Made by a program: the position numbers and the translations under genes. From Tipula vernalis (taxonomy: Eukaryota; Arthropoda; Insecta; Diptera; Tipulidae): a stretch of 64,000 nt of DNA. A model generated the notes under the pieces. It made no database searches. It saw nothing but the letters and a program-made list of their open reading frames with translations, and was not told the origin of the DNA. The stretch lies in the NCBI GenBank assembly GCA_958295665.1, contig OY282558.1, forward strand, positions 189,151,586-189,215,585, given 5' to 3'. Positions 45,350-55,557 of this stretch are shown in pieces; within the stretch, counting starts at the first letter, position 1; the number at the start of each line of letters is the position of its first letter.

Positions 45350-45380
45350 AAGAGGATAGAAAAAACACGTCTATCCTCTT
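45350..45380. other. Hairpin, 11-bp perfect stem
   Basis: AAGAGGATAGA and TCTATCCTCTT flank the 9-base loop AAAAACACG. No coding context; function unknown. Confidence 0.5.
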
Positions 45381-45599
45381 TGAATGTTCGCACTCCACCC
45401 AACACTTTCACTTCAAAAATTATGCACAAAAAATGTTTATAGTTGTAGCCATTCTCACTAAAATTTATCATGTATCTACTATATAATACTATTTATTTAT
45501 GAACAAAATTATTATTTAATATATACATACCTGAATACTATATAATTTTTTTCATGTTAAATTTTACCACGTCTGATAAATTTCGACCACACTCTTTGA

Positions 45600-45961
45600 A
45601 ATACTCCAATGAGATCAATAACTAAACACGAAACGAATGTTTCCGAATAGTGAACAGTTATTTTTTTAATTTCTTTTCACGTAATTTAGATTAGTCATGG
45701 AATTTTACATGAAACTGTAAGTTGTTTAAACTATTATTTCTCTTAATTTTATTTTGGTGAATGTAATATAATGATTTAGCATGTAACATTTAATGAAGCT
45801 CTCACATTTTTACAATGTTATCTGAATTTTACAGGAATCGGTAAATTTTACAATACATGAAAAGATAAATACTTTCAAAATATAATATTCCAATTAACCT
45901 TACAAATTACGTTACAAAGGAATTAAATTTGATTAAAAATTCAATTTCATTTTTTACTGTG
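45600..45961 (-). repeat. Right subterminal repeats and terminal inverted repeat
   Basis: Words matching the left end: GGAATTTTACATGAAAC (45699), GCATGTAACATTT (45779), GAATTTTACAGG (45825), AAATTTTACAATACATGAA (45842), then TTTTTTACTGTG at the end. This supports the right border. Confidence 0.55.
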
Positions 45962-46160
45962 TGGCATGTACACTCAGGTACTTCAAAGAAACCGAATTTG
46001 GTAACTTGCAATGAATTCGCATTTCATTCCATTTTGGCCAGTGACCTACATAATCCGTCCTTATATCTTTTACTGGAATTTTGGAACTAGTTACCTTTTT
46101 ACGTTTGGGCTCTAGTCTTTTTTGTACATCAAATGGCCTTCCAACGGTAGTTTTTTTTTT
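45962..46160 (-). pseudogene. hAT transposase, upstream part, split by the 12-kb element
   Basis: Read on the minus strand, the frame ends ...LKYLSVHA exactly at the insertion point. With the duplicated TG counted once it continues in frame into TSVPSERSFS at 33991, the hAT dimerisation region. Upstream residues HWPKWNEMRIHCKLPNS are less typical and also recall piggyBac C-termini. No hAT terminal repeat found further right. Confidence 0.5.
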
Positions 46161-47887
46161 TTGTTAATATTTGTACAATACTTTGCCATATATTGTTTTC
46201 AAATATCTCGTTTCGAGCGGATCGCCATGCATTATTATCACTGAATAAACTATAGACTGAGCTAATGACAGATAATAGTCAGACAGACCGACAAAGATAC
46301 CAAACCTTAAAACTTTAAAATCAAAAATAGTTTTATGAATAAGTAAAGAATTGCAGTTCATAAAATTTAGAAAAATTTTGAATCGTGCAAACTTTCTAAT
46401 TGCTTATAAAATAACTTCCGAAATACCAAATCGAGGGTCGCCTGTGCTAAGTAATTAACCTTACTGTTTTATTTATTTTTATGCTTTTAAGCTTTTAATG
46501 ATTCTTTAAATTTTGCTTCAGCAAGCAGTAAAAGTAGTTTAATGTTCATAAATTATTAGTGGAATACAAATATTTTGCAGAGGAAACTTTTATAAGCAGA
46601 TACTTTATTATAAATAATAAAGCAGTGAATTAAAATTATTAAAGAACAAAAATCATATTCCACATAAAAAACATCCTGTAAAATTAAAAGCCGTCTCGAC
46701 ATTATTTTATAAAAAAAAAATCAATATTTGGTTTTACACCAAGATTCAAACTCATATACAGCTAAAGTATTAAATTATTAATAACAGAACAAACCCAAGA
46801 GATTATCTGATTTTCAATGGAGTACTTTGGTAACCAAACTTTGTGATAATTTATTACAAACTATATAGTCTCTAACAAATATAGAAAGGTTATTATATTT
46901 TATCAGTATATGGTATGAAGAGGTTACCTTCTTTTAGAATAGATAATAAATTTCAATTAATGTTACCCTTTTTTGTTGCTGTTCTGTATAAACATAATTT
47001 TTTTATACAAATTTTATAATTTTTTCAAAAGGTGAGGGTGCGAGAATGAGAATATATTATTATAAAATGGTATATAGGTGACACTTTTAATTTTTTTTTT
47101 ATATGCGACATTTTGCTTACCTATATTCACACAATGAATAATAATGGAAAATTTATTAAAGTACCACATTTATCATTTTCAAAATGTTCAACTGAATTGA
47201 CAGTATATAAACCTTGTGGCTCCGCTTTATTAAAAATGTCCATGTGTACGAGTTTGAATGCATAATAGATAGTTTCTTTGAGTTTAATTTTAGATAATTT
47301 TAAAAGTTCATTTGTTGACAGAGTCTAAGGACTATTGTATTTCAAATTGGTGTACCTACAACAAATGTTTTAATGTTACCATTTTAAAATTATTTTTCTT
47401 GGTTTTGTCGCTAATGAGAAACTCCTTAGGAGCTCTTTTCATCAAAACGTTATAAAAAAAAAGTTTTGATACGACGTTTGGATTTTACCAGAAACACAAT
47501 TTGTGATTGCACCGCACCTCTCAGAAACGTTCACTCATAAAAATTATAGCTTACTCCCTGCCTCTGTATGGGATCATTTACGCTATAACCATAGACAACT
47601 ATAGATGAACATTATATGTATGTATGTGAAAAAAAATCCCTAGAAATAAAAATCATTTTTTATGTATTTTGTTGCTGTAATTTTATGAAATAGTATGATG
47701 AGTTTTTATATATTATCTATTTGCCTTTATCTAACTTACATGTATTGTATAAACAGAAATTCGTTTGCACAAAAAACGTACAAAACTAAACAAAATTTAC
47801 CGTAATAAGGCGTTCCAAAACTCATCAAAACCTTACAGTCATTTTTTGTCATATTTCATTCATAAAAGAAACATCTGCGTCGATCAT
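46161..47887. other. Non-coding AT-rich stretch
   Basis: No gene or repeat boundary recognised. All short frames lack known motifs. The right limit is the LTR start of BEL/Pao element A. Confidence 0.5.
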
Positions 47888-48540
47888 TGTTGCAATGGAA
47901 CAATTCACAGCAATAATATCTTAAGCAGGTTGTCATCTAAGCTGTAATTTCAGAAGATCGTTCGTAATCCAAAGATGTTATTTACTTGTTAATTTGTTAG
48001 TTGTAATTCCATGTTTCAGTAAGTAAATCCAACCTGAAATATTTAATTAATTAATTCATGTTAAAAATTAATTTAGAAAATTTCTTACCATTTTGAATTG
48101 CATCACATATTTGTAAACAAAAATCATTTGACAATTAATTGAATTGAAATTTATTTCTAAGGGTGATCGTAGTCGTTTTGGTGGCTCAATTAAAATAATA
48201 AGTACGTTTTATGTTTATAAATTAAAGAGATTTAACCATCTATCGGGAATTATATTAATTAAAAACTATTGTAAAACTACTTCTTAAAGCTAAATAAAAA
48301 AAATAAAAATTTCATTCTCTTTTTCTTGAACCGTCAAAGCGACAACATTTATCAATGAATAAATAAAAAATAGAAATTGTTAAAAATTCAAGAAATTCTT
48401 TTAATCAAAACTTGGAAAAATTGGAAAATCATCAACAGAGTTTCGTTTTATCTTTACAATATAGAAGATTGCGATACAAATTTTGGACATTTATTTGCCG
48501 TTCCATTTTGGATTTCTTTCGGTGCGATAATTTACCAACA
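47888..48540 (+). repeat. BEL/Pao A 5' LTR
   Basis: Starts TGTTGCAATGGAACAATTCAC and shares its first roughly 90 bases, with differences, with the 3' LTR at 54409. The end is uncertain; ACCAACA at 48540 would pair with the TGTTG start. Confidence 0.65.
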
Positions 48541-48564
48541 ACGTTTGGCTTGCAAAAATTGCAA

Positions 48565-48582
48565 TGGTCCTTCGAGCCGGAT
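48565..48582 (+). other. Primer-binding site, tRNA-Tyr type (element A)
   Basis: TGGTCCTTCGAGCCGGAT, 18 bases complementary to the 3' end of fly tRNA-Tyr as I recall it. The identical site occurs in element B. Confidence 0.75.
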
Positions 48583-48977
48583 GAAACGCCAGATACGTGA
48601 AATTTACATACAACTTCTCTTCACGTAATTCATTTAAGAAGAGCAACTGATTTAATTCAATATTAACGCTTTCATCCATATTAATATTTGCAACATTTCT
48701 GTATATTATATCAATATACTCAGGTATATGTATAAATACATAAATTTTATCAATATAATAATATATTTGTACATAAATTCTGTAAAATTACCATATAAAG
48801 ATACATTTAAACAAACTATTTAAGTGATTTTCAAGTGAACTTTTAATTGTGAATAGTGAACAGTGTTACAAACTCGCCAAAAACATATTAGTGCGTGCAT
48901 TACAAAAAAGCGAATTAAAACCATTGGGTTACATTTCCATACCTTTTCTATAAGTTTTCTTTTTATAAAGTGTAAAT

Positions 48978-50025
48978 ATGGCTGCTGCGCTTATACAAAA
49001 ACGTGGTCGACTACTAGGTTCTCTTACAAAGGCTTCTACTTTCATTGAGAACATTGATGACGATACATCACTTGAAGAGGTTGAATCACGACTTAAACTC
49101 GACTCATTGTGGGAAGAATTTTGCAACATTAAAGACGAATTGCTCTTAATACCGTAGCAAATTTCGAAATCTGATGAATTCGAAACGAAATTGTTTAGTG
49201 TTCAAGCCGCCATTATGCATGAAATAAAAAAACGAAAGCCAAACGTTCACTCGAATAATGATGACCTGAACAGCACTTTAACCAGTATTTATTCTCAACA
49301 AAAGGCATACTTTGAATCTCTACACAACAAAACAATGGGACAAACCAATGAAGTGTAAGTGCCAAGAATTAATATTCCGCCATTTAATGGGGACTACGCA
49401 CAATGGCCTTCCTTTAAAGATTTATTTGAGGCTAATGTGCACAACAACGAATCGTTATCACGTGTGCACAAGTTTCAATTACTCAAGGGACTTCTTCAAG
49501 GAAGCGCGGCTCGTCTAATCAGTCAATTTTTAATTATTGATGCCAGTTATGGAGAAGCATGGGAAAAACTAAAACAAAGATACGATAAAAAACGCCAATA
49601 GTAAGTACGATAGTAAAAACGGTCTTAGATCAGCCAAGTATCAACCACGCTTCACCAAGGTCACTGAGAGACATTTCCGAAACATCAGATGAATTACTTC
49701 GGGGATTAAAGGTTTTAGGACCAGATTGCGAAGCTCGTACCAGGCAGCAGTGGTCTTTGCATTCAGTAGCGATGGATGCACCAAGTATCGATAGTTTCTG
49801 TGACGCATTGGAAAACTGTAATATAACCGTAAAGCCACCTAAATATTTTCGGTGGCGTAAAAGGTTTATTAACTAACACGATTTATGCACTTATTGCCTA
49901 AAAGGAGGGCATTCGGCTCTCAGCTGGCCTTCGACAAATACATGTTTCAAATGCAAGGAAAAACACCACACGATATTATACGATGGCAACAGCAATCCTA
50001 ACCAAATAAACTTAAATGCAAATAT
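48978..50025 (+). pseudogene. gag: BEL/Pao A gag region with zinc knuckles
   Basis: From ATG 48978 (MAAALIQKRGRLLGSL) the frame is interrupted by TAG near 49155 and TAA near 49356, then continues VPRINIPPFNGDYAQWPSFKDLF, the signature of the BEL/Pao Gag domain (DUF1759), to 49601. A frameshift follows; the next frame has SDELLRGLKVLGPDCEAR and then two knuckles, CTYCLKGGHSALSW and CFKCKEKHHTILY, near 49885-49980. The second Cys of the first knuckle region is degraded. Gag packages the element RNA. It cannot be translated as one protein. Confidence 0.7.
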
Positions 50026-52300
50026 CGCCAACAAAGATTTTAAAACCGAGTCACCAGTTTCTGGTCCTGCGGTAGGTGCCGATTCACAAAGCTACACCAT
50101 TACAAAGAAACCAGTCAGCGGAAATAAACAGGCAATGTTGCCAACTGCAATTATGTCTACAGTTGATACATACGGCAATATTCATAATGTTCGAGCGTTG
50201 GTAGATTCGGGATCGGAATCTTCCTTCATTACAGAAGCACTCACAAAAAAACTGGGACTAAAGCGTACATAAGCTTCCGTAACAATAAACGGTTTAGCTT
50301 CAATTTCAACTGGTGTGACTAGAGGGAAAATCAACGTTAAATTATCATCCAGATACAACGAAGAGCAATTTGTAGAAGTATCCGCGCTAATATTAGGTAA
50401 GTTAACTAACTACTTACCGTCTCAGGCAATAATACTCCAAGAGAACCATATGGCCAAACTTTATGACTTTTGTCTTGCTGATCCAGAATTCTACGAACCA
50501 AATAGTGTAGACATGATTCTAGGTATTGACGTATTCTTCGACATTTTGACGGAGAGGCGAATAATGCTAGAACCAAATCTATTTTTGCTAGACAGTCTAT
50601 TCGGTTGGATTGTTGCTGGTTCTGCTGATCAACAAACTAATTCCACGACTGGATGCTATACTGTTCTAGTAAATTCCGAAGACATTTGCAAATTGTTGCG
50701 GCGGTTTTGGGAAGTGGAAGAAATCTAGAGTGATATTCCGAACATAGACGACATATGTGAAGAGCATTTCTCCAGCAATCATAAATTCGCCAACGGCCAC
50801 TACTTGGTAGAATTACAACTAAAGGGCAATTCTGAAGAATTAGGCAAAAGTCTTAAAGCAGCAATATCCCGAATGATCGCAATGGAACGTAAATTCCAGA
50901 AAGACACACATCTTAGGGACGAATACACATAATTTATGCGAAAATACGAAAAACTTGGTCACATGTCACGCATTCCTAACCGAGAAGTGTTAACGGAAAG
51001 AAGCAAATACTTTTATTTACCACACCACGCCGTATTTAAAGAATGCACAACGTCTAAAAAGATAAAAGTTGTCTTTGATGGTTCATGCAAGTCGACAGGA
51101 CTATCTTCAAATGACGTTCTGATGACCGGCCCGACCATCCAAGATGATCTGTTTTCAATACTCACTAGATTTCGCAAACATAAATTTGCATTTGTATCGG
51201 ATATTGAAAAAATGTATCGGCAGATAGCAGTTCATAAAAAACACCAAAACTATCAGAGGATTGTGTGGCGAGAAAATCCAAATAGCGAGATGCAGCATTT
51301 TAAACTAACGACAGTCACATACGGGCTGACATGTTCGGCCTACCTTGCCATCAGGTCTTTACATCAAATACCAAAGGACAACGATTAATTATCCTACAAA
51401 TTGAGCAAAATAATTAAATCCGACTTTTATATGGACGATTTATTGTCAGGTTGTGACAGTATAGAAGAATTCATTAGACTTTATTCGGATTTGTCAACCA
51501 CTCTATCGCATGTTGGTTTCACACTACGGCCGTGGAGTTCCAACTGTCCTGAGCTGTTGAGCAAAATACCTATCGAAAAACGAGGAGGAAGTTCGATTTC
51601 ATTTGAAGATCCTGAAGTGTATATCAAGACATTGGGAATTTGCTGGTTGACGAACGATGACGCCCTCACCTTCAGTGTTCCGGAACTACGAGTTGAACCA
51701 TCGGCCAAATGAAGGCTATTGTCCGAATATCGTAAAATATTTGATCCGCTTGGGTGGCTATCTCCAGCAACCATTACGTTCAAAATCTTACTTCAGTCGC
51801 CTTGGTTGACCAAAATAGGATGGGATGACCCATTGCCAGATCACATAAATCGCACATGGTCCACCACAAGAAACGAATTAATTTGTCTCTTCGGCATACG
51901 TATTCCACGATTTCTTCAGATGCAGTCAATACATAACGTTCAATTTCATGGTTTTTGTGACGCGTCCAAAAAGGCTTATTCAGCAGTAGTATACGCTAGG
52001 TCAACCAATTCAAACGGTAACATCTCTGTCCATTTAATCGCTGATAAAACCAAGGTTTCGCCATTGAAACAAGTTTCAACTCCCCGCCTGGAATTATGTG
52101 GAACCGTCCTTTTAGCCAAACTTCTTATCAAGATTGCAGGAATTTTTGAAGCATCATCAGACACACTTTATGCTTGGGGTGACTCCAACGTTGTTCTATC
52201 ATGGCTCTCAGATGTTCCCAGGGAATGGAACTGTTTCGTTGGTAATAGAACGAGTTTTATTATTGACAAAATACCAAGCAGTCATTGGCAGCACGTACCA
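50026..52300 (+). pseudogene. pol: BEL/Pao A protease, RT and RNase H, before the solo LTR
   Basis: Protease: ALVDSGSESSFI near 50200 (DSGS in place of the more common DTG/DSG forms), then a TAA near 50270. DUF1758 tail to 50728 ending RRFWEVEEI. RT: FYLPHHAVFKE, KVVFDGSCKS, DIEKMYRQI, RIVWRENP, then a stop at 51388; the next segment has FYMDDLLSGC, an intact YMDD. The A17/RNase H-like part begins at 51719 (IFDPLGWLSPATI, FHGFCDASKKAYSAVVY, TPRLELCGTV, AWGDSNVVLSWL). In-frame stops occur at about 50270, 50728, 50933, 51388 and 51712. The frame ends at the insertion after HVP. Confidence 0.75.
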
Positions 52301-52725
52301 AATTATAGTTTTCACGACTTAAAACTTTAATTTTTTTAAAACTCTGGATTTTATCCAGAGCGATATTTTATTTATTTTAGATTTAAAAAAACTACAATGT
52401 TAACTTGATGAGTACAATAATAATAATGATCTTAAAATATAATTTTAATTTAAACTCTACTCATAATTTAGCAAGCTAGACATAATGTATGGTGTCATGT
52501 TATGGCTGGTAATTTCCCGGTAAAATGTAATCGTTGGTAGACACAACGTGATGTGTGATCTTGTTACATCTATTTGGTTGTATCAGCTATAATTCCGATG
52601 TCGTTGATTTGGTGTACATGCAACGTGACATCAATTGTTTTGTATTTTATGCTTCATCAGCTAGAATGCGGACGTTGATTCGGTGCGAGTATGTATTGAT
52701 GTTGGTTCGTTACAGGTATGTAACT
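52301..52725 (-). mobile_element. Errantivirus-type solo LTR, 425 bp, inside BEL/Pao A pol
   Basis: On the minus strand it starts AGTTACATACCTG and ends AAACTATAATT, the same style of ends as the errantivirus array (AGTTAC...TATAATT) though the interior differs. A 4-bp duplication ACCA flanks it (52297-52300, 52726-52729). Counting it once restores the host pol frame HVPTK...LADCASRG. A perfect hairpin CTCTGGAT/ATCCAGAG lies at 52343-52361. Confidence 0.75.
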
Positions 52726-54330
52726 ACCAACCAAGGTAAATCTAGCTGACTGTGCCAGTCGAGGTTTATCGCCAAGTGACCTGTTAAAACATAAAATTTG
52801 GTGGAATAGTCCAGAATTCTTGCAAATGTCCACATCTTATTGGCCGAACTATGAAAACGCTCCAGTTGAAACTACCACCGTCGAAAGAAGAAAAACTGTC
52901 TTAATATCAACAAATGCCGATATTGCAATGTTCGAAAATTCTACTATGAAATATCTTATTGGCCAATTTTCTGCGTATACATTAATGTTACGGGCAGTGA
53001 GTAATTGTATCCGGTTTGCTGAATTATGCCGTAAAATGAAAGTACCATATATATCCAGTCAACATCTCCAGAGAAGCGAAAATTTGATAATTAAATATGT
53101 TCAACACGATGCGTATCATGAAGAAATACAACAACTTTAGAAAAACAAACAATCACAAGAAGCAGCAAATTATTGTCACTTTTCCCAATTATCGATGCGG
53201 ATGGTTTACTACGAGTAGGTGGCCACTTGAAAAGCATCCACTAATTTTACCGAAGCGGCACCAATTCACAGAGATGCTCGTTAGACATCTACATCTAAAA
53301 TATTTGCACCCAAACCCATCAACGTTGCTGTTCATAACCAGAACAAAATATTGGATCATTGGGGTAAGAAACATCGTAAAAAAGTATCCAATAGCTGCGT
53401 ATTCTCTATAAAAAGTCAGCCAAGATTAGGTGAGCAGATTATTTGAAAATTACCTTCACCGAGAGTCACTCTCATACGAGCATTTATAAACGTTGGGGTG
53501 GACTACGCTGGCCCTATCACAATAAGCTCCTAGAAAGGTAGTGGGTGCAAAAGGCTAAAGGCGTACATATGTTTGTTTGTTTGTATAGCAACAAAGGCCA
53601 TACACCTCGTAGTTTCGGATTTATCTACAGATGCGTTCTTAGCATCACTGAAACGATTTGTAGGAAGAAGAGGCCTATCAAAGGCAATATACAGTGACAA
53701 TAACACAACTAATTTTGTCGGTGCCCGAAGAAAGTTTGATGAATTTTTCCAGATCCTGTCTTCTAAAACTCACAATGAAAAGGTATCTGCATATCTTGGG
53801 TCTCATAACATTGAGTGGCACACTATCCCTGCTTCAGCTCCGCATTTCGGTGATCTACGGAAAGCGGGGGTGAAATCAATAAAAACCAATCTTCGTAGAG
53901 TATTGGGCGAGTCAGCACCTATGTTCGAAGAAATGCAAACGCTTCTTATTCAGATAGAAGCAATAGTCAATTCACGACCACTCACAACAGCTACTAATGA
54001 TCCTGATGATTTAAATATCTTAACACCTGGGCATTTTTTAATCGGTTGTCCAATTCTCTATGTACCAGATAAGTGTGCAGATGACATCAAGCTAAAATTA
54101 AGTGAAAGATGGGAACTTCTACAAAATATGTCAAGAGGTTTTTGGTAAAGGTGGCATTTAGAATACCATACATCGCTACAAAAACGGTCAAAATGGCAGC
54201 GTCAGCAGCAGAATTTTAAAGAAGGCGAGATCATGCTTCATCAATCACTTGAGCGAGAGGCCGAGTTATTAATGTTCATCCCGGCCAAGATGGCAGCGTA
54301 CGAGTTGTCACCTTGAAATAAGCACTGGAG
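52726..54330 (+). pseudogene. pol: BEL/Pao A RNase H end, integrase and C-terminal domain
   Basis: It resumes with LADCASRGLSPSDL and KIWWNSPEFL (52745-52820). Integrase zinc region around 53200-53400 is frame-broken (HLHLKYLHPNPSTLL, RTKYWIIGVRNIVKKYP). The core is 53573-54148: CIATKAIHLVVSDLSTDAFLASL, YSDNNTTNFVGA (second Asp region), then APHFGDLRKAGVKS where the family reads APHFGGLWEAAVKS, so the catalytic Glu is Lys. NSRPLTTA and LTPGHFLIG follow. After a TAA at 54148 the BEL C-terminal domain (KWQRQQQNFKEGEIML) runs to about 54317. Non-functional. Confidence 0.75.
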
Positions 54331-54398
54331 AATTAAAACGTCCCATTGCCAAAATATGTTAACTATTGATTGAGTAGTTAAGCAAACAACTTCTTAAC

Positions 54399-54614
54399 CG
54401 GGGGAGTATGTTGCAATGGAACAATACACATCAGCAATAAATTCTTGAGCTGGTTGCGATCTATGCTGTAATTGCAGATCAGCTAAAATATTAATCACAA
54501 CAAATACAATTTTAATACTTATCCTTGAACTTGAACATCATTATTATTTCTATTATTTTACTGTAATGTCTACCTGAAATCAAATAGTAAAATTTATTAT
54601 TTTAAACTCATACA
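54399..54614 (+). repeat. BEL/Pao A polypurine tract and truncated 3' LTR
   Basis: CGGGGGAGTA precedes TGTTGCAATGGAACAATACAC at 54409. The LTR runs only to 54614, where the foldback MITE begins. Its remainder may lie after 63849, but I cannot align that sequence convincingly to the 5' LTR. Confidence 0.7.
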
Positions 54615-54616
54615 TA

Positions 54617-55557
54617 CAGTCCGAACCAAAATTATTTGTACCTGCTAAATTTTTGATGCAACGTAACGCAAACAACGTTAAAAATAATATAAATAATAAA
54701 CTTTTTGAAAACATTAATTTAATTACCCTGCTTTACATTTCTATCAAAATTTTTTTTAAATTTTAGTTCTAGGACTGTAACTTCAGTTAATTTAGTTTCT
54801 GCCAAAATTATTTGTACCCACAAATTTGTTCTCAATATTATTTGTGCAATATGGAAAAAATCAAAACAAAATAGTAAATCAATTAAATTTAAGATTATTT
54901 TTTGCTAATTAAATAATGAGTCACTCATATTTTGTATGCATATGGTCAGTTTTTGTTTAGCCTCTATAAGACCTAGCAAGTGGTTTAAAAATTTGTTGTT
55001 AACATTACCTAGAATCTTATCCCGTTCAGTTTTTTGGGCACCCTGCTACAAATTTGTGGTATTTTTAGATCATGAATATCTTACACTTTAATTTAAACCT
55101 CCGCAAGTTTAAATCGAAAACCTGCCTTGGCCAAGACAAATAATTATATTCAAGATTTCTGTAGAATTTCGTGGCAATGACTCTTCTTATGTATGGGATA
55201 ATTATTGTGCTGAAGAGCAAATTGAAGACTGGCTAGTTTATAATCAACCAAGAATGTTACCATATACATACAAAATATGAGTGACTATATCATTATTTAA
55301 TTAGCAAAAAATAATCTTAAATTTATTTGATTTACTATTTTATTTTGATGTTTTCCATATTGCACAAATAATATTGCGAACAAATTTGTGGGTACAAATA
55401 ATTTTGGCAAAAACTAAATTAACTGTAACTTCTCCTAGAACTAAAATTTAAAAAAAATTGATAGAAATGTAAAGCAGGGTAATTAAATTTATTGAATTAA
55501 AATTAATGTTTTCAAAAAGTTTATTATTTATATTATTTTTAATGTGGTTTGCGATAC
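54617..55557. mobile_element. Foldback Tc1/mariner-type MITE, left portion
   Basis: Starts CAGTCCGAACCAAAATTATT after TA (54615-54616). The left arm (54617-54945) is repeated in inverted form at 55260-55557, about 330 bases with modest divergence. A roughly 310-base spacer (54946-55259) has no clear gene. The right terminus has been displaced to 63802-63847 by element B. Restored length would be about 0.99 kb. Confidence 0.8.

Larger units (their letters stand above)
39553..45399. repeat. 5.8-kb satellite-like block between 24-bp direct repeats
   Basis: It starts with a (TGAT)n stretch and carries a roughly 300-bp A block at 39582-39860, 40264-40600 and 41234-41560 (GAGTGTACGGCCAAGC... to CCAGGGCCGGATACTCA), plus a weaker A-like piece at 40855-41010. 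A B block recurs at about 40634-40850, 41785-41975 and 42450-42610 (TTACAGCACCACAA..., ATTAATAATTCA...). Spacing is irregular (682 and 970 bp). The direct repeat CAACACTTTCACTTCAAAAA is at 39529 and 45400. No domain-bearing frame. Confidence 0.6.
33992..45961 (-). mobile_element. ~12-kb CMC/EnSpm-like DNA transposon with two genes
   Basis: Ends are CACAGTAAAAAAT (33992) and ATTTTTTACTGTG (45961), inverted, beginning CAC as in CACTA/EnSpm elements. A 2-bp duplication TG flanks it (33990-33991, 45962-45963). It interrupts a hAT transposase frame, giving an independent proof of the borders. The minus strand carries a zinc-finger/tnp2-like transposase (38950-36434) and a downstream CIDE-N/SAMD3-like gene (36391-34571). 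TTTTACATG-type subterminal repeats lie near both ends. Internal passengers are two MITEs and a satellite-like block. Both genes are decayed, so this copy is not autonomous. The superfamily assignment comes from motifs and ends, not from a search. Confidence 0.65.
47888..54614 (+). mobile_element. BEL/Pao retrotransposon A, old and heavily broken
   Basis: Plus-strand order: 5' LTR, tRNA-Tyr primer site, gag with zinc knuckles, protease, RT, RNase H, integrase and C-terminal BEL domain, polypurine tract, start of 3' LTR. Both LTRs begin TGTTGCAATGGAACAAT but have diverged by substitutions and indels, so the copy is old. A solo LTR (52301-52725) sits in the RNase H-integrase region, and a MITE interrupts the 3' LTR at 54615. 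Many stops throughout. Confidence 0.82.

Noticed and set aside
45962..46160. piggyBac transposase C-terminus (HWPKWNEMRIHCKLPN)
   Set aside because: The adjoining LKYLSVHA and the in-frame continuation into SVPSERSFS at 33991 fit hAT better; kept only as a doubt.
48565..48582. tRNA-like sequence TTCGAGCCGGAT
   Set aside because: Only the 18-base primer site next to an LTR; no cloverleaf around it.
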